A stretch of DNA of 64,000 nt, taken from assembly GCA_963971535.1 (NCBI GenBank), contig OZ020598.1:99011674-99075673 (forward strand), read 5' to 3'. The DNA is from Notolepis coatsorum (Eukaryota > Chordata > Actinopteri > Aulopiformes > Paralepididae). Shown piece after piece: positions 42,910-53,704 of this stretch. The notes beneath the pieces were generated by a model. That model was not told where the DNA came from. It was given only the letters and a program-made list of their open reading frames with translations, and did no database searches. Both the position numbers and the translations under genes were made by a program. Within the stretch, counting starts at the first letter, position 1. Each line of letters opens with the position of its first letter.

Positions 42910-45900
42910 CATTACGACAGTGCAGAGTACAAAATGTACCCAACCAGGGTCTCCATAGCGCTTAACCCTGTGACACCCGGACCGACCTGGCATTTTTCCC
43001 CCTGAAAAAAGCCCAAGTCCCTCAGGGTACCAGAACAGCAGATCTGCATCCCCGGCGGACAACGGGTTTAACTAATCTGGACCAGCGTGACCAGAACCAG
43101 TCCCGTGCCATAACCACGCCGACATGCCTACTCCAGGAGAAGGGGCAGATATGCGTGTTGATCTTAAACATGAAAAGAAGGCGCCACCCAGACGTTCGGG
43201 GCGAACCGCGCCCGGTGGCCCACCCCCAGGGCGTGAGACCCCTCTACATATGTTCAGATCCATTCCGTCATCATCCCCCAGATATGAACGAGAATCCGTC
43301 GACAACCAAAACAGGTCGTCGGAAGAGGAAAAAACCTCCATCCCAGTTGCTTTATAAAAACGCTGTTTTAACCTCAAGCAACCAAGGCGTGCCAGTCATT
43401 CGCCTGATCTTCAACAGAACACCCCGAGCTAGCACTATGCGTGCGTCGGGACACAACCACATCAATGAACAGGCTATTTAGACCTGTCATTGAATCCCCA
43501 AGGCGCCCAGGGGAACGACAAGAGGGGTGTGATGCTTCCTAACTCCAACCCTTTTTAATAGAAAAGAAGGAAGCACCAACAGTATGTATCCCAGTCTACA
43601 CAGCCGGGGGTAATTTTTTTTTACATTTTTACATCCCACCACCCTCCCATAGGGAGGAGACGGAAATCCCCAGAGAGACTTCCCACGCGAGCTGTACAGA
43701 TTGAAAAGAATATATTGCAACCTTGAGCCATGTAAAAGTTTGGTTTTAGGGCTCTCCGGGGAGGAGGCACTGAACCCATACACACTCAATAATCGAATTG
43801 AATCGAATACACACACAATAGAGTAGGACTCCTTTTTGAGGTTCCACTCACCTTGACAATCTGAGGAGAAGGAGAGTCCTAACTCACAGAAGGCCCGAAT
43901 AGGAGCTTCGTGAGGAGGAGCCCTGACCACCCCCCGAAACAGATCCATCATATGGACCCGAACAGCACACGGAAGTCCTACCAACAGAGACGCGCACAGT
44001 GACATACTCTATGACGGGGGAGTTTCTGCGGTGCACACGCCCAATATTCCAGGGCGTGGGACCAGGAAACTCCCTCCCCCCCCCCCCCCCCCTCTTACCC
44101 TGTAACGTGCCGAACAGCAACGTGACAGGAACCTTGAAGGACAGGAGGTTTTAACCCCTGCCCATCAAAGAAGGGGAGAAAAGGATTACCAGTTCACCCC
44201 TTTATGACCCCACACCCATGATACGATGTAATGACAAAAAGGAGTATGACGCAGTCATAGTCAGCTCCATGAAGCGTCTAACAGCTTCACACAGCGCATG
44301 TGCTAACCTGCCATCTGATTTTTACTAAGGAAAAAACACAGAATAGAGAGGGCCCTCTCAAGAGCCCCGGTACCAGACTTACACATGTGCTTCTGTGGCC
44401 AACCCAACCCAGTTGTAGGTCGCACGACACACACAACCCTTTATCACCTACAAAAAATGGCAAAAACACTCTACAGAGGAACGCCGTTTTTCATAATGAG
44501 AGAATACATAATTCTCGATTAGTATCGGCCACAGGCCTTGCTAAGCACACACGAAAAAGTTACCAAACAATCTTTTCTTTTAGGAAAATATAGTTTCTCA
44601 AGCTGTTCTAGCACAACCCCAGCAATCAAGCTAAGGGTTACATCGTATCCCTACCACACAGTGTACAATATATTGTAACAACACGTCTGAGAGGAGGGTG
44701 AAGAAGTCCCCAGGGAACCGGGGGGAAAAAACACCCCTCCCACTTTACCCTTGATACGGCCAGTTAAACAGGTAAACCTGTTAATATGTGAACACACTGT
44801 TCATTGTCATTACAGGCTGAGAAAAGAATCATTCTTTACTCATATGTCACTAAGCATAGCTTTATAGGTTAGTTTAACCCCCTTAGTTGTGAGTACACGG
44901 TACATGAACACACAATGTTTCTCAACACAACAAACCAGATCATTTTCACATCTGTAACAACAACCCGATTTGCATGGAGAAGCTACTACCAGTGACAAGA
45001 CAATTCACACATAACTCGCGTCGTATCCTAAATGTAGTGCAGCAACACTCGTTTTGGAAAACATCGTTATTTACAAAACATTTAGAAGGGAAAGCAAGAA
45101 GAAGTGTTCAAGGTCTGGTCAGGACCCTTCCTACCGTGAGCGCAGATCAAGCGAAACTGCAGTCTCTAACAAGGCACCGTAGTAACACAGCCGTCCTGTG
45201 TTGTCGCCATGGGCAGCGTCGCCACTCCATCCCGCCACTACGGTCCCCCTTGTTGACGCAGTCCTCGCCGGCTGGCCCCAGGGTAGGTTCGACTAACATC
45301 CTCTGTCAAAGATGACGTCGTAGTCAGAGTGTTTAAGCATGTTATAGTCTCAGAACGTTCAACAGTGTAGCATTAAGCTAACGGCCGCACTCGGCCGATA
45401 GCAGCAAGCTAACGTTACCTAGCCTAGTGACACAGGCTTGGTAAACACAGCGAGCTAGCGCCGCAGCTAACAGCTGACTGGCTAACACAGTAGGCCACAA
45501 CTAGCACGCAAGCTAAGCAGCTATCACCTGAATTCGTACACAACGATATAACAAGCCACTCAGACAGGCCGCCGTTCTGAAACCCTCCTCACCTTTTAAG
45601 AGAGAAGAGAAACGAGATGTTAACACAGTTTTACAACGGTGATTTTACCATCCGGCGGAGCCGGTACAAGTCCCTCTGGGCTGTAGCCGACTTGAACATG
45701 GATTTTCCGATAACGATCATCCATGCTCACATTTCCTCGTTTAGGGTATACTCTCATTTGTATATGAAAGACGGGGCCTTATACGGTGACAGAGAAGTAC
45801 CCACGCGTCCAGAGATCCTGGGATCACCAGTTACTGGTCGTGTGGCCCACTAGTTGCTATAATTAAAGGCTGAACAAAGGACCCTAATCTGGGGCCGGTG

Positions 45901-46296
45901 TTCGTAAACATTGTCAGCTAGCCCCCATAGCACTAACAGACAAGTGAAGCTCGCAAGCAAACATTACTCACCAAACCTGGAACCCACCGCTCCTCACAAC
46001 AGCGGCGCGTCCTACAGTCCAGCTGTGTCACTAGAGGGTTTTACCCCAACCAGCCGCAGCAAGGCGGACTGTAGTTGTGAGACATGTAGCGGCGTGAACT
46101 CCCAATACGAAAACCGGTGGAGGTTTTAGAATGATCACCATCTTCCAGACACTCCAGTGACGAAGACAATATCGCCATATTTTCTCGAAAATAGTGAGAG
46201 AGAAAATAAAGATATAATGTCAACGTATCTCCTTGTTCTTCCTTTCCTCAGAGTAAATATTTTTCTCCACGTCAAGTGAGCATGTGAGCAGCACGT

Positions 46297-46463
46297 TGTT
46301 TGTGATGAAATTTGAGAAGGAGATGAGTGTGTGGTCCCATCCCCGCTTATGTAGGTAAGCGGATGGGGGTGTGGCCAGATGAATGCTGGCATGTAGAGGT
46401 ACATTTTGAAATGTATTCAGTGTATATACGCTGAAGCGAGATATATGCAATATGACGCTGAGC
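46297..46463. repeat. DIRS 1 inverted terminal repeat, right
   Basis: Inverted match to 41438-41605. It is followed by AGCGGGAGCTAGTATGACAC at the element end, which differs from the left extreme and is represented separately in the internal complementary region. Confidence 0.9.
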
Positions 46464-46485
46464 GGGAGCTAGTATGACACAGAAC

Positions 46486-46596
46486 CATAGATAACAATCT
46501 GTATAGTCAAAGTGATGCTTCCCAGAGGAGTTAACCATAGATAACAATCTGTATAGTCAAAGTGATGCTTCCCAGAGGAGTTAACCATAGATAACG
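46486..46596 (+). repeat. 50-bp minisatellite, block 2
   Basis: About 2.2 units of CATAGATAACAATCTGTATA ... TCCCAGAGGAGTTAAC between the two DIRS-like elements. It begins exactly where block 1 stopped in the unit and ends after CATAGATAAC. Confidence 0.95.
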
Positions 46597-46637
46597 ATAG
46601 GTTATGTAGATAACCTAGTTATATTAGTATTGGCTAA

Positions 46638-46796
46638 GCGTCCCGCTCTGAGCCTTACGAGATACTCATATCTCCTGTGATACCTAATGTATCTCCCACG
46701 AACAAAAACACATGCACCCCACCTGTATGGGGCCCCGCCCCTTATGGTGGCCACCGCCCATATAACCATGACCCTGGTCATGAAACACCCTTCCTC
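46638..46796. repeat. DIRS 2 inverted terminal repeat, left
   Basis: GCGTCCCGCTCTGAGCCTTA through CCACCTGTATGGGGCC to CACCCTTCCTC matches, inverted, 51841-51999. Confidence 0.92.
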
Positions 46797-46848
46797 GCCA
46801 AAACCCGTCCCAGGAAAAGATCCCTCAAGAGGGAACTCAGGGCGCGCA

Positions 46849-46947
46849 GAGCGGGACGCTTAGCCAATACTAATATAACTAGGTTATCTACATAACCTAT
46901 CGTTATATTTCGTATTGCATCGCGTCCCGCTCTGAGCCTTACGAGAT
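46849..46947. repeat. DIRS 2 internal complementary region
   Basis: 46849-46901 is the reverse complement of the left terminus (ending CATAACCTATC) and 46902-46947 that of the right terminus (starting GTTATATTTCGTATTGCATC). Same circle-junction logic as in element 1. Confidence 0.92.
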
Positions 46948-47173
46948 AATGGGGAAGAGCGGGCGCGAGACCCGACAGATGTACCCCCTGAGGACCCGTA
47001 AGCCCACATCAAGGGGTGCGGGGAGCCCTGTCACCCCATCCTTCCTAACGAAGGGGGGGCGCAGTCAACTCCACCTGAATGCGAACAAGAGGGAGCCAGA
47101 ACCCCTTGAACACACCGTACAGGCGGAACCACGTGTGACTCAACACACTGCGGCCCATACCCATACACTCCTG

Positions 47174-48125
47174 CTACCCGACCAAAGGACGGGAAGCAGG
47201 AAAGGCCACAGACCCCAGAACCGCCTGGAAGACAGAACCCCCGGTCATGTCCATGAGGAAAAACCTTACAAAGGAGCCCGGGGAGGACCATGAAGCTGCA
47301 GCACAGATGGCCTCCACCGAGGCCCCACCCAGGAGAGCGGCAGAGGCAGCCACCCCACGAGTGGAGTGCGCCCTGACGCCCCCAGGGGGATCCTGCCCAG
47401 CCAGCGTGTAGCAGAGGGTAACACCCTCGCACAACCAATGGGACAGGCGCTGCTCCGACAGTGCCTTACCAGCACGAGCCCCACCGTAATAGACAAAAAG
47501 CTGGTCGGTAACCCTGAAATCCTGAGTACGGCTGAGGTAAATCCCCAAGCACGGACTGGACATGACAGGTGAAGGCCCGCATCTAACTCACCAGTGTGAG
47601 GAGGAGGACGAAACGCCTGAACCACAATATCCCGGGAGCGGAAGGAACTCCGGATATTCTCAGGCACGAAAGCAGGATTAGGTCGCAGAGTGACACCGCA
47701 ATCGGTCCGAAAAGACAGGCACTCTGGATGTACCGAGAGAGCACAGAGCTCACCTACGCGTTTAGCGGAAGTGACAGCCAGAAGGAACGCGGTCCTGAAG
47801 GACAGCTGTCCCAACGGCGCCCGCTCGAGCGGCTCAAACGGGGCCAAGGACAACCGACCGAGGACCAATTGAAGATCCCAAGTCGGAGCCAAGGAGCGTT
47901 GCACCGGCTTAACGCGTCGAGCGCCAAGCAGGAAACGCTTCACAAGAGGGTGGCTGAACAAGACATCCCCTCAAACCCCTCATGATAGGAGGATATAGCT
48001 GCTGCATATACCCTCACCGTCGAAGCCGACAGTCTATCAAGGAGAGACTGGAGGTAACTAAGGACAGCAACCAGGGGGCAGGAGACTGAGTCCTGGCCCC
48101 CCGCCTTACACCACACTTGGAACAT
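47174..48125 (-). pseudogene. DIRS tyrosine recombinase
   Basis: Read on the minus strand over three frames. N-terminal SAM-like part: LSYLQSLLDRLSASTVRVYA (about 48060). Catalytic part: FLLAVTSAKRVGELCALSVH (first Arg, in KRVGEL), LRPNPAFVPENIRSS, DQLFVYYGGARAGKALSEQR, then GGVRAHSTRGVAASAAL (the HxxR box) and AICAAASWSSPGSFVRFF. In relatives the nucleophilic Tyr follows RF in this last motif; here the residue is Phe, so the enzyme would be inactive even without frameshifts. It would integrate circular DIRS DNA. Confidence 0.88.
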
Positions 48126-48392
48126 ACGTCATCTGCCCGCGTAAGCGCGACAGTGGAGGGAGCATGCGCATTCCAGATGGTAACACCATCAGGATCAAGA
48201 ACCTGCGCCCCTCAACGTACCCGTCCCAACAACTGACCTAACAGATGTATGGGGAAGAATCCCTGGCGGCACGGCATCGGTCCCAGACCTGCCTGGCCAT
48301 GTCCAGACGCAATCCTCACCCGTCAGGATGAGGGCCGCCCCGCGACAGTACACCTGCACCCACATTCTCCCTGCCGCGGATGTGGGGAGCCC

Positions 48393-48660
48393 TTAGGCCG
48401 CGCAGATGGAGGACGCCCATAGCCAGCCGCCCGCCGCCTGGTGCAGACAGGGGGAGCGTACTCCTCCCTGTCTGTCGATACACGACACTGACGTCGTATC
48501 GTCCGTCCTGATCAACACCATTTGTGGACCAGAAGGACCGCTTTCAACACCAACACATTGAACGTAGCGCAGACCGGGCAGCATGGTTTGCCAGCTGCCC
48601 CCTACTGCGTTGGCCCGACGCATCACCAGCGAGGGAGGCGTCGGTGAAAACGCGACGTGA
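48393..48660 (-). pseudogene. DIRS RNase H-like domain
   Basis: Minus-strand peptide LIRTDDTTSVSCIDRQGGVR corresponds to the (R)SDNT-VV-YINRQGG motif of DIRS RNase H, preceded by a degenerate stretch matching the VLELRAV-type region. It sits between RT and recombinase, as expected. Confidence 0.75.
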
Positions 48661-48729
48661 GACAGCGCCGTAACCGTAACACGCTCCGAGATGGATGCCC
48701 ATAGCCCTCCAACCGTTGACTGGGAAGAG

Positions 48730-49320
48730 GAATACTCTACATCCAGTCTACAGCAACCCCAGGCTGGTAGAGACCTGCCTGGTACGAGACCTGACGATCC
48801 ACCTTGACCGCGAAGGACCAGAACGTCATCAGGGCAGAACACTCCGTAACCCCGGATGACGCAGAGGCCCCAGTGCGGCCTCCACGCACTTGGTGAAGAT
48901 GCGGGGAGCCAGAGAAAACCGAACGGCAGCCTCTGGTACTCATACGCTAACCCTGCAAAGGAAGCGTAGGTAAGCCCTAGGATGGAAGATCGGGGATGCG
49001 CATACGCATCCTACAGGTCTATGGAGGAGAACCAGACCCCCACCTGACAGTGTTCAACAGGTAGGAGACGATCCAAAAAATGCTGAACCTTCCCATGGGA
49101 CAGGTCCAGCCTGGGTCTTACACCCCTCCCTCCCGACTTCTCGGGCAGAGAACACCGGGAGGAGAACGCCACGACGATGGCTTGCTTCGTCCACAGAGAT
49201 TGGATCTCGTCGACCAGAGCTGTCCCTGCTGGAGACCCCGACAACAGGGTCTGTACCAAACCTGAAAACGGGTCGGGTTGTGTAAACACAAGTCCCCGCC
49301 TCACCATTCTCTCCATCTAC
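48730..49320 (-). pseudogene. DIRS reverse transcriptase
   Basis: Minus-strand segments include PFSGLVQTLLSGSPAGTALV, then DEIQSLWTKQAIVVAF, RPRLDLSHGKVQHFLDRLLP and WFSSIDL (first catalytic Asp region, cf. WFASIDLKDAYFH). Toward 48730 come LPFGF and FCPDDVLVLR, in place of the usual PYLDDWL active site. Several frameshifts separate them. The order and spacing match the DIRS RT. Confidence 0.82.
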
Positions 49321-49661
49321 CTCGACATATGGTACTGCCGTAGTCATATGTGACGACACTCCCAACGCACCCGCCGTCACGTGGCGCAGGTCCGCCAGGA
49401 ACTGTAGATAGTTGGCCCGGTCCCCCCCGCTGTGCGAAGACAACCCTGGAATCGTGCGAGGAGCGCGTTCCGTGTCGGAACACCTGACCCTGACACCACC
49501 CACGAGGCAATCGCACCCAAGGGGGAACCCCGACAGAAAAGGGCCTGTCTGATACGGGGGGCTTCCGATCAAAAAAGCCCCCCCACTGAACACCCCTCCA
49601 GAACATGCTGAAGGAGTTGTTCTGCAGCCGGACATGCAAGGTGTAAGGCCCCCATGGGTTC

Positions 49662-51700
49662 CTACACACCGTAGCCCTGCAGTGATATCACTACCACCCC
49701 AAACCATGTGAGCTGCGACCACTTGCCAATATTCCAGGAGTGGGAGCACCAACATGATACCTGGCCTGGCGAAGGCGAGGCCGGGGAAGCCCGCACTGTG
49801 TGCCTCAAAAGGTTTCGAGCCCCCCTGCTGACAACACTTAAGTTGACAGACGTAACACCAGGCTCAACCAACACAGTTCAAGGTGTGGGAGCCGCTTGAC
49901 AGCACAACATTCTCACGGACAGACCCAGGCTCAGCCATCAACTGGGTGTCAGCCCCTGTCTCCATGAGAAGCGAAGAATGGGGCCGCATACGCTTCAATG
50001 AAGGTTCGCGGCCCGCAGCCAAAGGAGAACGCTCAGAGCCCCGCTTCTGGGGATACCAGAGAGAGGATTGAACGGGGAGCGGGCTGCTCGCGGCAAAATG
50101 ACGACGGAGTGGTTTACCAACACCGAAATCACCCAAAATGGCCGATCCCTCGGCCGCCAAGACTGTCGGCCTCGCGACACCCTGTCGATTCTCCAACCAG
50201 GGCACCACTGGCGGGGGAAACATGGCCGCCTGTCGAGGGCCCCGTCATCGCCGCTGACGAGGCCGTGCTCTCTCTTCTTCTGGCTGCGCGGTGTGAGGCG
50301 GTGTAGGGCCTAGGACAATACCGCCCGCGCTCCAGCAGAAGACCAAAAATCCCCTGCGGAGAGGGGAACCCTGAGCGGTTATAGCTTGCGGCTGGGTCAA
50401 AGCTAATAACGTCAACAACCTTGCGCGATGTGTCGACGTCGGCCGGCCCTCAAGGCCCCTCCACCAGACACCATTTCTTTAATAGAAAAAACACCAATTC
50501 GAACACAGTTCTAATCGTTGCCAATTCCATACCGTGGCGGTACAAGCCTCAACAGCCCACCAGCCACTCGCCAGGCCGACCCATGGTGTCGGCCGGGCGG
50601 GGCATTGTTTCAATATATCAAAAACAAAGGACTGACGTTAACATGGAGCACCAGTGGTGATTGCAAACAGCACCCTCCACTGTGGTGTGGACCATGAAAA
50701 GGTTAAATGAATAAAAGAGCTAAACCACAAAAACTGTAGAATGAGCAAACCCATACACACAAAGTTTAAGGGGAGACGGACCAGACCCGTCTTCATTCAA
50801 AATATTCACAACAGAACACCAGCCCTAGTTTAGCCCATTTACCAAAAAAGGTAAACAAAGCCCCCCCCCCGCACTACTCCCCCAGTATACCGATTGACCG
50901 TCAGTATGAATGGTTTGAGAGGAGAGAAAGCTGTAGCAAGACAGACCTTCTCATAGCAGAGTGACAAAATGAAACAATAGCCCCCTACACAGGGCCGCCC
51001 CAGGAGATGGGGGGCCTCGCGTCTAAAAACGCACAGGGCCTCACATTTCTCCCAAGCGGCCCTGCCCTTATACTACTGCAGCCTAACGCCAGGCAATGTG
51101 GAACCCAAGACAACAATTGCCTGTGCACAGACACGCAACATGTTTACCATGTCGGCTGGACCCATAGCCCCACTACCCGACGCCAACCCAGATGGGAACA
51201 CCGTTCAACAAACCCCGCCGGAACACAAGGTAATACCTGGCTAGAACCTAGCCACGACCTACCCCGTTGTCAACCCATTTACCCGAAAAAGGTAAATAGA
51301 ACTCAAAACCCCACAACAGCTACCGACTGACCTTCATTGATGAACCGGGCAAGAGGCGGGAGAGTGACAACATCCCACGGCGGAGACATTAAAACAGCAT
51401 AGCAATTAGCAGTAGTGATAGCATGCGGCAGTAGCGATAGCATGTTAGCATAGCTTTAGATGTTTTAGCAGCACGCCCAAGACAGCTTGGAAACCGTTCC
51501 CTGCAGAGAACGTTCACCAAACCATCTTGCCCCTGGCGCCAACACACAACAAGGTTGTGTTAACAACACAAACCAGCATTACTAACACTAATACCCATGC
51601 CTGAAGACACAGGGCCTACCTGAGTACAAGCTGGCCCGACAGCCAGCCTTGTACAGCTGAACCTCGATGTGCAGTCATCAAACGAGGAACATCACAGGCC
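49662..51700 (-). pseudogene. DIRS ORF1/gag-like region, degenerate
   Basis: Region upstream of the RT on the minus strand, where DIRS elements carry their gag-like ORF. Fragments such as QSSLWYPQKRGSERSPLAAG and KRMRPHSSLLMETGAD are basic and proline/serine-rich, compatible with that role, but no conserved domain is readable. The remainder (51000-51700) is 5' untranslated-type sequence. Confidence 0.45.
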
Positions 51701-51840
51701 CGTCGTGTCGCCGAAAACATGCGTCGAAGATGCCAGGGGCCAGCAACCTCCGGTAAGCTTCCAACATTATTAATCTTCCTTAATCTTTTCATTCCGCTAG
51801 CTCGTATGGTGCACGCATCCAATACGCTGGGACGAAAATA

Positions 51841-51999
51841 GAGGAAGGGTGTTTCATGACCAGGGTCATGGTTATATGGGCGGTGGCCACCATAAGGGGC
51901 GGGGCCCCATACAGGTGGGGTGCATGTGTTTTTGTTCGTGGGAGATACATTAGGTATCACAGGAGATATGAGTATCTCGTAAGGCTCAGAGCGGGACGC
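51841..51999. repeat. DIRS 2 inverted terminal repeat, right
   Basis: Inverted match to 46638-46796. The element then ends GATGCAATACGAAATATAAC. Confidence 0.92.
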
Positions 52000-52019
52000 G
52001 ATGCAATACGAAATATAAC

Positions 52020-52211
52020 AATCTGTATAGTCAAAGTCAAGCCTCCAAGAGGAGTTAACCATAGATAACAATCTGTATAGTCAGTGATGCCTCCAAGAGG
52101 AGTTAACCATAGATAACAATCTGTATAGTCAAAGTCATGCCTCCAAGAGGAGTTAACCATACTGTAGATAACAACCTGTATAGTCAAAGTCACGCCTCCA
52201 AGAGGAGTTAA
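52020..52211 (+). repeat. 50-bp minisatellite, block 3
   Basis: Nearly four units starting AATCTGTATAGTC, exactly where block 2 stopped. These units carry CCTCCAAGAGG where blocks 1-2 have CTTCCCAGAGG. Sum of the three blocks is about 346 bp, or 7 units. Confidence 0.95.
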
Positions 52212-52215
52212 TTAA

Positions 52216-52359
52216 GCATTACATCATGCGACGGAGTGTGTTATACAAATTAGATCACGCCTATGGGTGGTTGTTAGGCCCGAGGCGCAGCCGAGGGTCG
52301 TTAGACCCCCATAGGCGTGATCTAATTTGTATAACACATGACTTCAAGTGATGTAATGC
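52216..52359. mobile_element. Foldback MITE with 31-bp near-perfect arms
   Basis: Arms 52237-52267 and 52308-52338 (TGTGTTATACAAATTAGATC ... CCTATGGG) are inverted complements around a 40-bp loop containing GGCGCAGCCGAGGGTCGTTA. Outer ends GCATTACATC and GATGTAATGC pair as well. TTAA precedes the left end (52212-52215) but is not seen on the right. Confidence 0.85.
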
Positions 52360-52479
52360 ATTTATACAATGACCGAATTCACCCAACCTTATTGCTATAC
52401 AATAAACACACAGTAATTGAAGCATAATGGAGATTTATTCACAAAACCATCCACAGAGGAAGTAGATACAATAGTAGAT

Positions 52480-52880
52480 CCACTAGTAGACACCAGAGGG
52501 AGCTCCACAAACCATGTTAAACCCAGATTCGGCTCAATAAGGGACTAAACGCCCTATCCACAGCTGTAAAGGAATGTGAATCACTACCCACTTTCAAAAC
52601 CAAAAGAGAGCACCTATGGGAGACTGCAATTCAAAACTGGCCCCTGTAAATATTCTGACCTAACCCAACCCCCTCCAATGTACAGTAAATGTCCTAACCC
52701 AATAATACACGAGACCCTTTTCTTGGGACCAAGTAAGGTTTTGTCCATAATCCAATGTACAGTTACCCCCCCCCCCACCCAACCACCTCCAATGTACAGT
52801 TTCCCCACCCCACCCCACCTACCCAACCCCCCCCTCCACCCCACCTACCCAACCTCCTCCAATGTACAGTTTCTTCGTCA
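52480..52880 (+). mobile_element. LINE B ORF2 end and C-rich 3'UTR, second copy
   Basis: Parallels 25765-25970 (ACCAGAGGGAGCTCCACAAA to AACTGGCCCCTGTAAAT) with an internal 50-bp deletion. The following 3'UTR holds three TCCAATGTACAGTT blocks separated by C-rich runs (CCCCACCTACCCAACC). Confidence 0.8.
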
Positions 52881-52959
52881 AATGTATATACTCTCTTTTT
52901 TAGACTCTTCTTGTATCACAAACAATACTGTATTTGTAAATCTGGTATGTCATAAATGT

Positions 52960-53641
52960 ATAGATGTAGCAGTACTGTCTGTCTGTCTATCTGTATGTCA
53001 TGTATGTCATATTCATGTATGTCATATTCTTCCTGCCCAGGTGAACCGCATACAACTACTGCTCCAGACACCGCCCTGGTGGCTGGTGTAGCTAACAGTC
53101 AGACTCTTCTTCACCCCAAACTCTCTGTTTACATGGGGGGCTGCAGGAATGGCCAACCTGAAATTCTGATCATTGGCGACTCCATTGTTAGATCTGTTGA
53201 ACTTCCAGGTGCTGTCACTTTCTGTCTCCCAGGCAGTAAGGTTTCTGATATTACAGAATTGACTCCAGTGCTAACTGACCTCCATCCCTCAGCTCACACA
53301 GATTATCCATGTTGGTACTAATAATGCGCGGTCAATCTGTTGATCTCCGTGACCAGCTGGATTCTCTTGCAATGACGATACAGAGCCTGGGTAGAACCTG
53401 TGTTTTCTCTGGTCCTATCCCAGCTCCCACAAAAAGTCCAGAACATTTTAGTCGTATTTTTAGCCTCCACGAATGGCTAAAATCATTTTGTACTGCAACA
53501 GCACATGGATTTATTAGTAACTTTGATTACTTTTGGACCAGAAATGACCTCTATAAACTGGATGGCCTGCATCCCAGTCTAAAGGGCATTCAACAGCTTA
53601 CACGTAATTATATCCAGTACATTGCTTTTAACTCAGATTGA
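52960..53641 (+). pseudogene. LINE ORF1 with SGNH (GDSL-type) esterase domain
   Basis: Motifs in order: ILIIGDSIVRSVELPGA (block I with the catalytic Ser of GDS), TDYP/IIHVGTNNARS across a one-base frameshift near 53310 (GxxN block), LGRTCVFSGPIPAP, and DGLHPSLKGIQQL (the D-x2-H catalytic pair). Esterase-bearing ORF1 proteins are known from vertebrate L2 and CR1 LINEs. The three catalytic residues are present; the frameshift is the main lesion. It sits just upstream of the endonuclease. Confidence 0.85.
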
Positions 53642-53704
53642 TATACACCTCAGCATGACCCTGCACTAGAATCTTCTCCTGGTCATTTTGAGGAGCATCC
53701 TATA

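Larger units (their letters stand above)
41397..46485 (-). mobile_element. DIRS-like element 1, non-autonomous
   Basis: 5,089 bp from GTTAGGTTATGTATATAACC to ATGACACAGAAC. Inverted terminal repeats of about 165 bp (41438-41605 and 46297-46463) and an internal complementary region (41635-41721) define a DIRS-type element; by analogy with element 2 it reads on the minus strand. There is no direct duplication beyond the AAC at each right-hand boundary. In about 4.5 kb of interior I find no RT, RNase H or tyrosine recombinase, only unconvincing short frames. It contains a 5S-like sequence at 42792-42909. Confidence 0.85.
46597..52019 (-). mobile_element. DIRS-like element 2, coding but decayed
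   Basis: 5,423 bp from GATAGGTTATGTAGATAACC to GAAATATAAC. Inverted terminal repeats of about 160 bp (46638-46796 and 51841-51999) and an internal complementary region (46849-46947) near the left end. Minus-strand order is ORF1/gag-like region, RT, RNase H, tyrosine recombinase, then the internal complementary region, the canonical DIRS layout. All coding parts have frameshifts or stops. Sequence differs from element 1 almost throughout, so it is a different subfamily. Confidence 0.92.

Noticed and set aside
41748-46129. Several 70-170-codon frames within DIRS-like element 1
   Set aside because: No match by eye to DIRS gag, RT, RNase H or recombinase motifs; overlapping frames on both strands point to chance.
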